Shown piece after piece: positions 37,604 through 48,745 of a stretch of 64,000 nt of DNA. Numbering within the stretch: the first letter of the stretch is position 1; each line of letters opens with the position of its first letter. The DNA is from Enterococcus wangshanyuanii. Its GTDB lineage: Bacteria > Bacillota > Bacilli > Lactobacillales > Enterococcaceae. Made by a program: the position numbers and the translations under genes. Under the pieces are notes generated by a model. That model made no database searches. It worked only from the letters and a program-made list of their open reading frames with translations, and was not told the DNA's origin. Location: assembly GCF_002197645.1 (NCBI RefSeq), contig NZ_CP021874.1, forward strand, positions 806,001 to 870,000, given 5' to 3'.

Positions 37604-38623
37604 CTATTTTTTCATGTCAACAACCATTCTTCCTTTGATTTTCCCTTGTTCCATTTCTTCAAAGATATCATTTACTTCATGTAAACAGCGTGTTTCTACA
37701 ACAGGAACAACTTTTCCTTCCGCACCAAATTGGAAGGCTTCTTCAAGATCTTTACGAGTTCCAACTAATGATCCTACAATTTGAATCCCATCTAAAACAG
37801 TTTTTACGATCTCTAAGTCCATCGTTTCCGGTGGAAGTCCAACTGCAACAACTTTTCCAGCTGCTCGAACTGAGTTTACAGCTTGATTGAATGCAACTTT
37901 GGAAACAGCTGTCACGACTGCCGCATGTGCGCCACCGATTTTAGCTTGGATCCACTCACCCGCATCTCCATCTTTTAGCGGATTACATACTAAATCCGCA
38001 CCTAGCTCTTTTGCAAATTCTAATTTGTCATCGTTGATATCGATTGCAATTACTTTAGCGTTAAAGACATTTTTTGCATACTGAATAGCTAGATTTCCCA
38101 AACCACCGATTCCATAAATAGCGACCCATTGTCCTGGCTTCACTTCTGATACTTTTATTGCTTTATAACAAGTAACTCCTGCACAAGAAATACTACTCGC
38201 TTGAGCTGGATCTAAGCCTTCCGGAACCTTTACTGCATAATCTGCTTTCACGATACATTGTTCTGCCATTGCACCATCAACTGAAAAACCAGCATTTTTC
38301 ACTTGACGACAAAATGTTTCACGGCCGGTAATACAATACTCACACGTACCGCATCCTTCAAAGAACCAAGCAATACTGACACGGTCACCAACTTTTAAGT
38401 TATCGACACCTGAAGCGACTTCCTTTACGATCCCGATTCCTTCATGACCAATGACACGTCCCGGTACTTCGCCAAAATCACCATGAGCGACGTGTAAATC
38501 TGTATGGCAAACACCACAATATTCAACATCCACCAAAGCTTCACCTGCTTCAAGCGGTCTTAATTCTACTTCCTTGATTTCTACTTTTCCATTACTTTCT
38601 TTTGTAACAACAGCTGCCTTCAC
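37604..38623 (-). CDS. adhP: zinc-dependent alcohol dehydrogenase (AdhP/AdhA type)
   Basis: The 339-aa medium-chain dehydrogenase has the catalytic zinc ligands in [16 protein letters not shown] and the structural zinc cysteines in [16 protein letters not shown]. The NAD-binding motif is [14 protein letters not shown]. It interconverts acetaldehyde or other aldehydes and alcohols, giving NAD+ recycling in fermentation. AGGAGTGATTGTGTG precedes the frame; the start codon is GTG or ATG near 38623. Three repeats upstream suggest dedicated control. Confidence 0.92.
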   Translation of the reverse strand: MKAAVVTKESNGKVEIKEVELRPLEAGEALVDVEYCGVCHTDLHVAHGDFGEVPGRVIGHEGIGIVKEVASGVDNLKVGDRVSIAWFFEGCGTCEYCITGRETFCRQVKNAGFSVDGAMAEQCIVKADYAVKVPEGLDPAQASSISCAGVTCYKAIKVSEVKPGQWVAIYGIGGLGNLAIQYAKNVFNAKVIAIDINDDKLEFAKELGADLVCNPLKDGDAGEWIQAKIGGAHAAVVTAVSKVAFNQAVNSVRAAGKVVAVGLPPETMDLEIVKTVLDGIQIVGSLVGTRKDLEEAFQFGAEGKVVPVVETRCLHEVNDIFEEMEQGKIKGRMVVDMKK

Positions 38624-38648
38624 ACAATCACTCCTACATTTATTATTA

Positions 38649-38706
38649 ATGGTAATGTTTACATTTTACCATGTATGAAATCATTTTAAAAGACGAATGG
38701 TAAAAT
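38649..38706. promoter_or_regulatory. three ATGGTAAWAT operator-like sites upstream of adhP
   Basis: ATGGTAAT (38649-38656), ATTTTACCAT (38663-38672) and ATGGTAAAAT (38697-38706) are the same element in alternating orientation. The middle and right copies are a perfect 10-bp inverted repeat; the left and middle copies give a close pair. They lie 26-83 bp before the adhP start. The binding protein is unknown. Confidence 0.6.
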
Positions 38707-38745
38707 TGTTCATTAATTTTGAAATTTTGTTCAAACTAAATAAAG

Positions 38746-38788
38746 AAAAAGGAAAATGAATCATTTTGCACGATTCATTTTCCTTTTT
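38746..38788 (-). terminator. pyk terminator
   Basis: AAAAAGGAAAATGAATC (38746-38762) pairs perfectly with GATTCATTTTCCTTTTT (38772-38788). It lies 20 bp after the pyk stop. Confidence 0.92.
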
Positions 38789-38808
38789 ATAATTGTATGC
38801 TTTAGTTT

Positions 38809-40566
38809 TTAGATTGCTGTTGTTGCACCACGATAAACGATTCCGCGACGAGGGTCAACTGTGATCAATTCATCATTTTGGATAAGGTTTGTTGCATCAG
38901 CTGCACCAACGATAACTGGAATGTCTTTTGCGATAGCCACTACTGCTGCATGAGACGTCAAACCGCCTTCTTCAACAACAAGAGCAATTGCTTTATCGAT
39001 TGCAGGCATATAGTCTTTATCAGTCGTTTTCACGACTAATACAGAACCTTCAACTGCATTAGCTACTGCTTCTTCAGCTGTATTTGCAACTACTGCTTTA
39101 GCAATAACTGAATCTTCGCCGATTCCTTGACCTTGAACTAATTTTGATCCGATCATTTGGATCTTCATTAAGTTTGTTGTACCTTTTTCACCGACTGGAA
39201 CACCTGCAGTGATGATGATTAAATCGCCTTCACTTGCAAAGCCTTCGTCTTGAGAAACATGTGTTGCTAAGCTGAACATTTCATCAGTACTTGCTGGTTT
39301 TTCTGCAACAGTTGCGTAAACACCCCAAGATAATGATAAACTACGTGCTTTTTGTTCAGTAAATGTAATCGCAACGATATGTGCTTTCGGACGGTATTTA
39401 GAAATCATACGTGCTGTATGACCTGATTCTGTCGCTGCAACGATCGTTTGAATACCTAAGTTACGCGCAGTATGTCCAACAGATTGGCCGATTGCTTCTG
39501 TCATATCTGTTTTGCTGTATAGTTTTAATGCAAATGAATCTTGGTTGATCAATGCTTCTTCCGTACGAACTGCGATGCGAGCCATTGTTTGAACTGCTTC
39601 CAAAGGATAATCCCCAGCCGCTGTTTCACCAGAAAGCATTACTGCATCTGTTCCATCATAAATAGCATTGGCAACGTCGTTTGCTTCTGCACGAGTTGGA
39701 CGAGGATTACGTTGCATAGAATCCAACATTTGTGTTGCAGTAATAACTGGTTTACCTAAAGCGTTACATTTTTTGATCAATTCTTTTTGAACAACAGGAA
39801 CATCTTCTGTTGGGATTTCAACACCCATATCTCCACGGGCAACCATTAAACCATCAGAAACTTTTAGGATCTCATCGATGTTGTCGATTCCTTCTTGGTT
39901 TTCGATTTTAGGAATGATTTGGATATGAGTTGCATTTTCTTCTTCTAAAATTTTTGTAATTTCTAGAACGTCTGTTGCACGACGAACGAAACTTGCAGCG
40001 ATAAAGTCAACGCCTTGTTCGATACCAAAACGGATGTCTGCAGCATCTTTATCAGTGATCCCTGGAAGATTTACAGAAACACCAGGTACGTTCACACCTT
40101 TTTTATTTTTTAGTACGCCTTCGTTTTTAACTAATGTAACGATTTCGTTTGCTGAGCGGTCGATATCTGTTACTTCCAAATCGATCAAGCCATCATCTAA
40201 AAGGATATGTGAGCCGACGTTTACATCATTGATTAATTCTGGATAAGTAATTGAAAATTTTTCGTTTGTTCCTAAAACTTCTGTCATAGAAAGACGGACA
40301 GTATCACCTGTTTTTAGAGTGATCGCGCCATTTTCCATTTCGTTCGTACGAATCTCAGGACCTTTTGTGTCAAGCAAGATCGCAACACGTTTGCCAGTGA
40401 TCTTAGCAGCCTCACGAATGTTTTTGATGCGGTTGCCATGTTCTTCAAAGTCACCATGCGAGAAGTTCAAACGGCAAACATTCATCCCTGCATTCATTAA
40501 GTTTACCAGCATATCAACAGATTCACTAGCTGGTCCGATCGTACATACGATTTTCGTTTTTTTCAT
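38809..40566 (-). CDS. pyk: pyruvate kinase
   Basis: The 585-aa enzyme converts PEP and ADP to pyruvate and ATP. The catalytic barrel has [53 protein letters not shown] and [12 protein letters not shown]. The C-terminal extension (about 475-585, [21 protein letters not shown]) is the PEP-utilising-type domain found in many Bacillota pyruvate kinases. ATG 40566 follows GGAG at 9 nt. It lies 80 bp after pfkA, as a glycolytic pair. Confidence 0.98.
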   Translation of the reverse strand: MKKTKIVCTIGPASESVDMLVNLMNAGMNVCRLNFSHGDFEEHGNRIKNIREAAKITGKRVAILLDTKGPEIRTNEMENGAITLKTGDTVRLSMTEVLGTNEKFSITYPELINDVNVGSHILLDDGLIDLEVTDIDRSANEIVTLVKNEGVLKNKKGVNVPGVSVNLPGITDKDAADIRFGIEQGVDFIAASFVRRATDVLEITKILEEENATHIQIIPKIENQEGIDNIDEILKVSDGLMVARGDMGVEIPTEDVPVVQKELIKKCNALGKPVITATQMLDSMQRNPRPTRAEANDVANAIYDGTDAVMLSGETAAGDYPLEAVQTMARIAVRTEEALINQDSFALKLYSKTDMTEAIGQSVGHTARNLGIQTIVAATESGHTARMISKYRPKAHIVAITFTEQKARSLSLSWGVYATVAEKPASTDEMFSLATHVSQDEGFASEGDLIIITAGVPVGEKGTTNLMKIQMIGSKLVQGQGIGEDSVIAKAVVANTAEEAVANAVEGSVLVVKTTDKDYMPAIDKAIALVVEEGGLTSHAAVVAIAKDIPVIVGAADATNLIQNDELITVDPRRGIVYRGATTAI

Positions 40567-40646
40567 TACCAAACGCTCCTATTCCAATTTTGTTTATACA
40601 TTATGAAGATTTATCTATTTTCCTCAAGGTTTCTTTAAAATAATGA

Positions 40647-41726
<1,080 letters not shown>

Positions 41727-41780
41727 TTAAGAAGAAAAAATTGAAAAAAGATGAAAACAATTAGTATTATTTACCGTAAA

Positions 41781-44700
41781 TCATTTGAAAACGACATTTT
41801 CAGCTCCTAAAATCTTTGCTAGCTGTTCTTTTACTTCATTTGTGTCCGTCAACCAGTTTTCTTCTCCGAGAACTAATTTCTTTCCATCTTTTTCAAAATA
41901 AAGGATCACAGGTACATTGCCCTTATTTTGTTTGAGCAGCTGATTAACATTGCTTAAAATATCTTTCTGGTCTTTTTCTTTTGTGATTTTTAGGTAGCAA
42001 GTTGTTGCACTAATACTTTGTTCGATCTCGCTGGCTTTTTCAATTCTATTGACTAAAAGCTGCAGTTCCTGATTATAGTTGCTCTTTTCTACTTTTCCCT
42101 CAACGAAATAAACTTGATTCTGCTCTACATTTTGTCTTAACGATCTAAAAACAGTTGGAAACAGCGTCAGTGACAATGAGCCTGTCAGATCATCTCCTTC
42201 AACAAAGGCCATCTGTTCCCCTTTTTTCGTACGAATCACACGAACATCCTTGACATAAATCAGCAAACGGGCAGCTTGATTTTCTACGACATCACTGATT
42301 AGCATTGTTTGCTTAGCAATTCGCGTTTTTTTAAATTCTTCTGTCGGATGCCCAGACAGATAAACACCTAAGTACTGTTCTTCCTGCTCCAACTTTTCTT
42401 CAAGTGTATAGTCAGCTACTTCTACTTCTTTCAATTTTAAGGTTTCTTCTAAAAGGTTCATGCTGCCGCCACTATAAATAATATTTTGAATTTCACTATC
42501 TAGGCTGACCGCTAACTGTCGTCTGTTTGGCTGAAGCTCATCAAATGCACCGATCGCAATCAATGGTTGAATATTTTCTGCCTTCAGCCACTTACGATCG
42601 ATGCGTAATAAGAATTGATCGAAGGATTGAAAGGCTCCTCGTTCTTTGCGTTCCTGTAAAATGTTATGGATGAAATCTCTCCGTATGCCTTTTAAGGAAC
42701 TAAAACCGAACATAATCTGGTCGTCATTGGTTAAATAAAAGCTGTATTGGCTCGTATTGATCGATGGTTGTAAAATCACAACTTTATTCTTCCGTGCTTC
42801 TCCGATATACTCTTTTATTTTATTGGGATTATGCCGAACAGAATGTAAGATCGCAGCATAGAAAGCGCCAGAGTAATGAACTTTTAAATAGGCCATTTGA
42901 AACCCAATGAAAGAATAAGCAAAGGCATGCGAGCGGTTGAACCCATAATTGGCAAAACGCTCAATATAGTCATATACCATATTCGCTGTTTTTTCATCAT
43001 GTCCTTGACTTATTGCACCGTCTACGAAGTGTTTTCTTTCTTCATCCAACACATCTTTTTTCTTCTTACTGACAGCTCGACGTAAAATATCAGCTTGTCC
43101 CAGACTAAAACCAGCCATTTGAGAAGCCACTTGAATGATTTGTTCCTGATAAACTATGATTCCATAGGTATTCTTTAAAATTGATTCTAAGCTTTTATCA
43201 GGATAATTTAACGGCTCCAACCCTTTTTTTCTGCGAATAAATAGATCGATATTCTGCATCGGTCCAGGTCGATACAATGCGTTGACAGCAGCAATATCTT
43301 CAATACTTGTCGGTCCTAATTTTCTTAGCACATTTCTAATTCCCGCTGATTCAAATTGAAAAACACCACTCGTTTCTCCTCGTCTAAAGAGAGCTAATGT
43401 TTTTTCATCATCTAAAGGAATTTGGTTTAGTATGATTTCTTTTTGATAGACTCGCTTAACTGTTTTGATCGTATCATCCAGAATAGATAGGTTTCTCAAT
43501 CCAAGAAAATCCATTTTTAGCAAACCGATTTTTTCAACGTCATTCATCGTAAATTGGGTGAGTAAGATATCGTTTGTTCCAGGTTGTAACGGAACTAATT
43601 CAAGCAAATTCAAATCGCTGATAACTACACCAGCTGCATGAGTCGATACGTGACGCGGAAGTCCTTCCAAACGTTTAGCTGTATCAAATAGCAAGCGGTT
43701 GGTTTCGGATGAATCAACTAACTCGACTAATTTCTTTGATTCTTCATATGCAGTACTCAACGTCATTTTCAATGCATTCGGCACCGCACTTGACCAACGG
43801 TTCGATTCGCTTTGCGAAAGACCGAACACTCTAGCAACGTCTCTCAAGACCATCTTTGCTGCCATTGTACCGAAAGTTGCGATTTGCGCCATGTGGTAAT
43901 GTCCATATTTTTCCCGAACGTAAAGCAGCACTTCTTCACGGCGATTATCTGGAATATCTAAATCGATATCGGGCATCGAATGTCTTTCAGGATTTAAAAA
44001 ACGCTCAAAAAGCAGATCATACTTGATCGGATCAACATCTGTGATCGACAAGACATACGAAACAAGCGATCCCGCAGCCGAACCACGGCCAGCTCCCGTA
44101 ACTATTTTTCTTTCATGAGCAAAAGCCATAACATCCCAAACAATTAGGAAATAGTCATCAAAACCCATTGTATGAATAATATCCAGCTCTTTTTCCAAAC
44201 GCTCTTCATAAACAGAAGAAAATTCTGGTACTCTTTCTGGGAGCTTTTTTAAACACAATTCTTTTAAAAAGGCTCCTGCTTCTTGTCCATCTGGAATTGG
44301 ATAATGTGGTAACAAGCGTTGATGTAAAGGAATTTCCAAAGAACATGATGCAGCGACATGAGCTGCATTTTCAAGTGCATCTCTGCCAATTTTAACCTCA
44401 AGTAGTTTTGCCGCATCCTCTTGATTTCTTAAAAAAAATGGACCTTCGATTTTTGTTTCTTCCGCGTTCAACGACATTTGTTGCCCTTCATCGATATGCG
44501 CTAAAACCTTTAATGCAAAACCATCCTCTCGATGTAAATAGCGTGTTTCTTGTAAAGCGATCAACGGTTGCTTTTGATTTGTATAGAAGTCGAACAGTTC
44601 AGGGTCTAACTCTGGATTACTGGTAACTGATGCTCCTATATAAAAAGAATCAGCATCAAATAGCTGTACAAATTGAGCAAGTGTTTCCGCCCCTTCCTGT

Positions 44701-45113
44701 TCACCTTTTCTAAAAGCCGCAGTGACTTCACCAGTATCAGAAGGCATCACCGCATACAAATGAGATAAATAGTCGCGGACTGATTCTATATAAAAAACTT
44801 TTTCGCTCGTCATTTTAGCTGTTGAAATTTGCATTAAATTTTGATATCCCTGAAGATCTTTTGCATATAATAGAAGTTTAGCTGCTTGTTCTGCCTTTTG
44901 CGGTGTATATTCTAAGGTTAAGCCAATGATCGGTTGAATTGATTCCTTTTTACATGCTTCATAAAACTCGATAGCTCCGTGCAGCACATTAATATCCGTG
45001 ATCCCTAATGTCTTGTAACCAAGTTTTTTAGCTTGCCGAACAAGTTCTGGGATGCGTATGGTACTAGAAAGCAAGGAATAAGAAGTAATCGTATTTAACT
45101 GTGGAAAGCGCAT
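41781..45113 (-). CDS. dnaE: DNA polymerase III alpha subunit DnaE
   Basis: The 1110-aa replicative polymerase is of the DnaE type that extends primers in Bacillota beside PolC. The order is PHP domain (1-200, LNTITSYSLLSSTIRIPEL, ITDINVLHGAIEF), the polymerase palm (MPDIDLDIPDNRREEVL with catalytic acids), fingers (NYGFNRSHAFAYSFIGFQMAYLKVHYSG), a helix-hairpin-helix part and a C-terminal OB fold (LIYVKDVRVIRTKKGEQMAFVEGDD). AAGGAG precedes the ATG. It is transcribed toward pfkA. Confidence 0.97.
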   Translation of the reverse strand: MRFPQLNTITSYSLLSSTIRIPELVRQAKKLGYKTLGITDINVLHGAIEFYEACKKESIQPIIGLTLEYTPQKAEQAAKLLLYAKDLQGYQNLMQISTAKMTSEKVFYIESVRDYLSHLYAVMPSDTGEVTAAFRKGEQEGAETLAQFVQLFDADSFYIGASVTSNPELDPELFDFYTNQKQPLIALQETRYLHREDGFALKVLAHIDEGQQMSLNAEETKIEGPFFLRNQEDAAKLLEVKIGRDALENAAHVAASCSLEIPLHQRLLPHYPIPDGQEAGAFLKELCLKKLPERVPEFSSVYEERLEKELDIIHTMGFDDYFLIVWDVMAFAHERKIVTGAGRGSAAGSLVSYVLSITDVDPIKYDLLFERFLNPERHSMPDIDLDIPDNRREEVLLYVREKYGHYHMAQIATFGTMAAKMVLRDVARVFGLSQSESNRWSSAVPNALKMTLSTAYEESKKLVELVDSSETNRLLFDTAKRLEGLPRHVSTHAAGVVISDLNLLELVPLQPGTNDILLTQFTMNDVEKIGLLKMDFLGLRNLSILDDTIKTVKRVYQKEIILNQIPLDDEKTLALFRRGETSGVFQFESAGIRNVLRKLGPTSIEDIAAVNALYRPGPMQNIDLFIRRKKGLEPLNYPDKSLESILKNTYGIIVYQEQIIQVASQMAGFSLGQADILRRAVSKKKKDVLDEERKHFVDGAISQGHDEKTANMVYDYIERFANYGFNRSHAFAYSFIGFQMAYLKVHYSGAFYAAILHSVRHNPNKIKEYIGEARKNKVVILQPSINTSQYSFYLTNDDQIMFGFSSLKGIRRDFIHNILQERKERGAFQSFDQFLLRIDRKWLKAENIQPLIAIGAFDELQPNRRQLAVSLDSEIQNIIYSGGSMNLLEETLKLKEVEVADYTLEEKLEQEEQYLGVYLSGHPTEEFKKTRIAKQTMLISDVVENQAARLLIYVKDVRVIRTKKGEQMAFVEGDDLTGSLSLTLFPTVFRSLRQNVEQNQVYFVEGKVEKSNYNQELQLLVNRIEKASEIEQSISATTCYLKITKEKDQKDILSNVNQLLKQNKGNVPVILYFEKDGKKLVLGEENWLTDTNEVKEQLAKILGAENVVFK

Positions 45114-45168
45114 AAGACATCTCCTTTTCGTATTGTCATTTTAAATCAACATTGTCACTTTCAAATTC

Positions 45169-45196
45169 TTTACATTTAGAAAAATTGTGCTAAACT
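45169..45196 (+). promoter_or_regulatory. promoter of the DUF2929 gene
   Basis: TTTACA (45169-45174), 16-nt spacer, TAAACT (45191-45196), followed by GAGGTG and the start codon at 45222. Confidence 0.65.
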
Positions 45197-45221
45197 AAAA
45201 GCTAGAAAAGAGGTGTGAGCC

Positions 45222-45413
45222 ATGCGTTACATTCTTGTATTGTTGTGGTCTTTTATACTAGGTCAAGTCGTAGGCTATATCGGCGGTGCCTTAACAAACG
45301 GAACCTATGATTTCATGTTAACAACTATTATATCATTGATTTGCGGTTTTGTTATTCTGTTGATCGGCCAATTTGCACTACCGAAAAAAGAAACGAGAAA
45401 ACAAGTGCAATAA
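45222..45413 (+). CDS. DUF2929 (YjzD-like) small membrane protein
   Basis: The 63-aa protein has two membrane segments (about 3-24 and 33-54), with a conserved GQVVGYIGGALTNGTYDF link and a basic C-terminal tail. It belongs to the DUF2929 family; B. subtilis YjzD is a member with no clear function. GAGGTGTGAG precedes the ATG. It is divergent from dnaE, a common arrangement in lactobacilli and enterococci. Confidence 0.8.
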   Translation: MRYILVLLWSFILGQVVGYIGGALTNGTYDFMLTTIISLICGFVILLIGQFALPKKETRKQVQ

Positions 45414-45689
45414 TTCATTTTTAATCTTTGATACCAATTGATAATAGGCGATTGAGCCCGTCAAATAGTAGATCATATTCTTGATTATACACTGTTTGAT
45501 TGGTCATGTCGTCTATTTTTTTATCCCCTCAATCTAGTTTACATGCTAGATAGCTGGATGTTTGTTTTATTTAGTTTTTGATCATTATAAAAATAAACAG
45601 CCTGAAAATCAGACTGCTTAACAAATGATCAAAGCTGTTTTTACTCTTCCTTTTTGCTCTTTGATTTTCTCTCTAAAAATCACCAGTGT
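45414..45689. other. intergenic region between DUF2929 and MFS genes
   Basis: The region holds 276 bp with no convincing gene. A 28-codon minus-strand frame (45421-45507) lacks a good SD. The only clear element is the hairpin at 45596-45619. Confidence 0.5.
45596..45619 (-). terminator. terminator of the MFS transporter gene
   Basis: AACAGCCTGA and TCAGACTGCTT form an imperfect stem with a 3-nt loop. On the minus strand a U-rich run (TTTATTTTTAT) follows. Confidence 0.6.
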
Positions 45690-46886
45690 TTATAATTTCT
45701 TTGTTAAAATGTTTCTAAAATTAAACAGGGACAGACAAATGTTTCCAAGAACAAAGCAGGCCGTCACGATAAAAACAGAGCTGTAACCCATTCCATGAGC
45801 AACCGTTGATCCAATCATCGGACCCAATACTTGACCAAAATTACTGAACATTTGATTGTAGCTATAAATCCGACTCACCCCTTCAGTTGGTGTAAGTTTG
45901 CTGATCAAAGTATTGATCGACGGCATCAATGCTCCTGTTGAAAAGCCTAAAATGAATCTCAGCAGCCCTAGTTGAAAAGGCGTTTTAACAAAAGCCATCG
46001 GAATGTAACAAAGCAGTGACAAAACAAGCCCAGCCAATAAGACTTTATGATTCCCAATCTTATCTCCCAGTTTCCCTAAAATTGGTGATGAAATTACTGC
46101 TGACACCCCTGCCACCGAAACGATCAACCCACTGACAAACAGAATATTTCCTGTATTGCTGCTCAACGAACGAATATACAGCGTTAAAATAGGGCTGATA
46201 CTGGTCACACCAATTTGCAAAATCAGTGTTGTAATAAATAAGCCAATCAATACAGATACATGATCCATTTGAGCAAAAATCTCTTTTGTGCTCAATAAAT
46301 CTTTCTTCTCCACTGGTTTGAAATCTTCTTTTACCATAAAAACAGTCAACAACGTAGTGATCAGCAAAACAACACCTGTAATGATAAAAACATTTTCCAT
46401 ACCAAACCACTGGGCTAATGCGCCGCCAAACGACGGACCGATCAATGTTCCAGCTACGGCACCCGTCGACAACGTTCCTAACGCCCAGCCGCTCTTTTCC
46501 CTAGGTGCCTGTGAGGCAATCATCGCTGTTGCATTTGGGATATACCCCGATAAAATCCCATTAAAAAAACGCAAAATCAAAAGCCAATAGACATTTGGTA
46601 CAAAGGCTAACGCTCCCATCGTGATCGTCATGCCTGCTGCTGCCCGAATCATCATCAACTTACGCCCTTTACGATCTGCTAAATTGCCCCAGATCGGCGC
46701 TACGATGGCAGCAGCAAATGCTGTAACTGAAATCGCTAGACCTGAAAATAATTCTATCTGACTTTTCGGAGTTCCCAGTTGTTCTACATACACAGGAATA
46801 AAAGGCATGACCAAACTAATACTGGAACCAGTAAAGAAACACCCCAACCAGGCAACCATCAAGTTCTTTTTCCAATCAATTTTCAT
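45690..46886 (-). CDS. MFS multidrug efflux transporter, PmrA-like
   Basis: The 398-aa product has 12 membrane segments and the MFS drug:proton antiporter (DHA1) motifs GNLADRKGRKLMMIRAAAGM between helices 2 and 3 and ALGTLSTGAVAGTLIGPSFGG in helix 5. It is strikingly close in pattern to pneumococcal PmrA throughout (INW/IDWKKNL start, PNATAMIASQAPREKSG, LTPTEGVSRIYSYNQMFSN). A fluoroquinolone or dye efflux role is possible; NorA or EmeA type names would be alternatives. It has its own terminator. Confidence 0.85.
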   Translation of the reverse strand: MKIDWKKNLMVAWLGCFFTGSSISLVMPFIPVYVEQLGTPKSQIELFSGLAISVTAFAAAIVAPIWGNLADRKGRKLMMIRAAAGMTITMGALAFVPNVYWLLILRFFNGILSGYIPNATAMIASQAPREKSGWALGTLSTGAVAGTLIGPSFGGALAQWFGMENVFIITGVVLLITTLLTVFMVKEDFKPVEKKDLLSTKEIFAQMDHVSVLIGLFITTLILQIGVTSISPILTLYIRSLSSNTGNILFVSGLIVSVAGVSAVISSPILGKLGDKIGNHKVLLAGLVLSLLCYIPMAFVKTPFQLGLLRFILGFSTGALMPSINTLISKLTPTEGVSRIYSYNQMFSNFGQVLGPMIGSTVAHGMGYSSVFIVTACFVLGNICLSLFNFRNILTKKL

Positions 46887-46971
46887 ATCCGTTTACACCT
46901 CACAAGTTCTTCACTATTAACTATACTCCAAAAAGTGTAATCTCTCAAAAAAATTTCAGCAAATAAAAAAC

Positions 46972-47013
46972 AAGTGTAAAACAAAACTGTCTTTCCAGCA
47001 TTGTTTTACACTT
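46972..47013 (-). terminator. terminator of the purine permease gene
   Basis: AAGTGTAAAACAA (46972-46984) pairs perfectly with TTGTTTTACACTT (47001-47013), with a U-rich tract on the minus strand. Confidence 0.9.
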
Positions 47014-47033
47014 CTCCAGTTTAAAATCAAAAA

Positions 47034-48440
47034 CTATAAAATCGCTAAAATAATAAAGTTCAAAATAAACAAAGCATTTACGATCCAAAGAATCGGCGAG
47101 ATTTCTGTAATTTTTCCTTTTGCTACTTTTACGATCACATAAAAGATAAAGCCAGCTGCTATACCATATGAAATGCTATAACATAAGCCCATGAAAATCG
47201 AAGCAAAAAATGCCGGAACGGCTTCTTCTAGATTCGTCCATTCAATATCTTTGAAGGAAGCTAACATCATTACCCCAACAAGAATCAATGCTGGCGCTGT
47301 TGCTTGAGCAGGAACGATGGCAATCAGTGGTGAAAATAGGCTGCTTAAAGCAAACATTGCAGCGACTACTACTGATGTCAAGCCAGTTCTACCTCCAGCT
47401 CCGATCCCAGCTGCACTTTCCACGTAAGTCGTCGTATTTGATGTTCCAAACACTGCACCTATCGATGTTGCAACAGCATCCGCAAACAATGCTTTGTCCA
47501 TTTTCGTTGAGAATCCTTTGCTATCTTCTAAAGCCAATTCATCCTCTTTTGAGAAAATCCCAGTTCGGCGCCCTGTTCCAATAAATGTTCCAATCGTATC
47601 AAAGGTATCAGATAGGCTAAAAGCAATGACAGTCATCAATACTTGAGGAATTTTTGATGCATCACTAAACAACGATTGCATCCCGTCAGCGCCAAAAGCC
47701 GCCCCAAAAGTTGTCTTCAACTCTCCCAATGAGTTGCCTAAAGAATTTTGCTGCCAGTTGATGGCAGACAAGTCCACCACACCTAGCGGTATCGCAATAA
47801 TCGTTGTTGCGACGATTCCGATCAAAATAGATCCACGAACATTCAACACAACTAAAACAGTTGTTAAAACCAAGCCGATCACTGCTAAGATAATTTCCGG
47901 ATTGTTAAAATTCCCTAATGCCGGAACAATACTATCTCCATTCACTACACCATTTTTTGGCTCAGCTTGTACAGTAAAATCCAGTAATTTCGCATTTTTG
48001 ATACCCACATAAGCCACAAAAATACCGATTCCTCCACCGATCGCATGCTGCATGCTTTCAGGAATTGCTTTGATGATCAATTTGCGGATCTTCGTCACTG
48101 TGATCAAGATATTGATCAGCCCACAGATGAAGACCATTGCTAATGCTTGCTGCCATGTATAACCTAAACCAAAGACAACTGTGAATGTAAAGAACGCATT
48201 TAGCCCCATTCCCGGTGCTTGCGCATACGGAACATTTGCAAAAAGCCCCATGATCAACGTACCGATGATAGAGGCAATGATCGTTGCTAAAAAGACTGCC
48301 TGAAACGGCATTCCTGTTTGTGATAAAATCGATGGATTTACAAATAAGATATAGCTCATTGCAAAAAATGTCGTTACCCCAGCCATCATTTCAGTTGAAA
48401 CGTTTGTCTTGTTTTCCTTCAGTTTGAAAAACTTCTCCAT
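47034..48440 (-). CDS. NCS2/AzgA-type guanine/hypoxanthine permease (PbuG-like)
   Basis: The 468-aa permease has about 13 membrane segments. It belongs to the AzgA-like (PbuG/PbuO/AdeQ) branch: TEMMAGVTTFFAMSYILFVNPSIL at the N-terminus, NVPYAQAPGMGLNAFF, MQHAIGGGIGIFVAYVGIKNA and the middle FSLSDTFDTIGTFIGTGRRTG. The likely substrates are guanine, hypoxanthine or adenine. A PurBox-like site at -76 and a 150-nt leader precede it. It lies downstream of a surface 5'-nucleotidase on the same strand. Confidence 0.9.
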   Translation of the reverse strand: MEKFFKLKENKTNVSTEMMAGVTTFFAMSYILFVNPSILSQTGMPFQAVFLATIIASIIGTLIMGLFANVPYAQAPGMGLNAFFTFTVVFGLGYTWQQALAMVFICGLINILITVTKIRKLIIKAIPESMQHAIGGGIGIFVAYVGIKNAKLLDFTVQAEPKNGVVNGDSIVPALGNFNNPEIILAVIGLVLTTVLVVLNVRGSILIGIVATTIIAIPLGVVDLSAINWQQNSLGNSLGELKTTFGAAFGADGMQSLFSDASKIPQVLMTVIAFSLSDTFDTIGTFIGTGRRTGIFSKEDELALEDSKGFSTKMDKALFADAVATSIGAVFGTSNTTTYVESAAGIGAGGRTGLTSVVVAAMFALSSLFSPLIAIVPAQATAPALILVGVMMLASFKDIEWTNLEEAVPAFFASIFMGLCYSISYGIAAGFIFYVIVKVAKGKITEISPILWIVNALFILNFIILAIL

Positions 48441-48518
48441 TTACTTATGTCTCTCCCTTTTCTTTGTCCAAGTCCTTTACTTTTCAGTAAAAACTCTTCG
48501 CCTTACTAAAATATGCTC

Positions 48519-48593
48519 TCAGGAAAATAATTAAATCAGTCAATACTTACTGATCAAAATAATAAGTGCTCGTTCCTATTTCCTGACGAATAC
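48519..48593 (-). promoter_or_regulatory. structured 5' leader of the purine permease gene
   Basis: On the minus strand the start of the leader (complement of 48579-48586, TCAGGAAA) can pair with TTTCCTGA (complement of 48519-48526). Inside it lies a 6-bp hairpin ATCAGT/ACTGAT (48535-48540 and 48549-48554). It does not match the purine riboswitch core, so any regulatory role is speculative. Confidence 0.35.
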
Positions 48594-48599
48594 TTATAA

Positions 48600-48628
48600 A
48601 GTATAAGCTAGAATATTTCGCTTTTCAA
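48600..48628 (-). promoter_or_regulatory. promoter of the purine permease gene
   Basis: The minus-strand -35 is TTGAAA (complement of 48623-48628), the spacer is 17 nt and the -10 is TATACT (complement of 48600-48605). The predicted start is near 48593. Confidence 0.8.
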
Positions 48629-48660
48629 CAAAATATTAACTTTAAACCGATATTTTATTT

Positions 48661-48676
48661 TTAATGTTCGTGTTTT
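48661..48676 (-). promoter_or_regulatory. PurBox-like site upstream of the purine permease
   Basis: AAAACACGAACATTAA reads on the minus strand. Its CGAA centre is 68.5 nt from the inner edge of the -10, exactly as at guaC. A weaker box, AAACCGATATTT, lies on the other strand about 20 nt closer to the promoter (48644-48655). Confidence 0.65.
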
Positions 48677-48683
48677 ACACTTA

Positions 48684-48718
48684 TAAAAAAACACGCAATA
48701 ACCTTCGTTATCACGTGT
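48684..48718 (-). terminator. terminator of the 5'-nucleotidase gene
   Basis: ACACGCAATAAC (48691-48702) pairs with GTTATCACGTGT (48707-48718), with 10 of 12 matches plus a wobble, followed on the minus strand by a run of seven T residues. Confidence 0.8.
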
Positions 48719-48745
48719 CTCTACTTTATACTAATTCATACCTCT

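Noticed and set aside
45421..45507. 28-codon minus-strand frame beginning MTNQTVYNQEYD
   Set aside because: There is no SD at normal spacing, the frame is very short, and it lies in a gap with no other support. It may be a gene remnant, but I cannot identify a parent.
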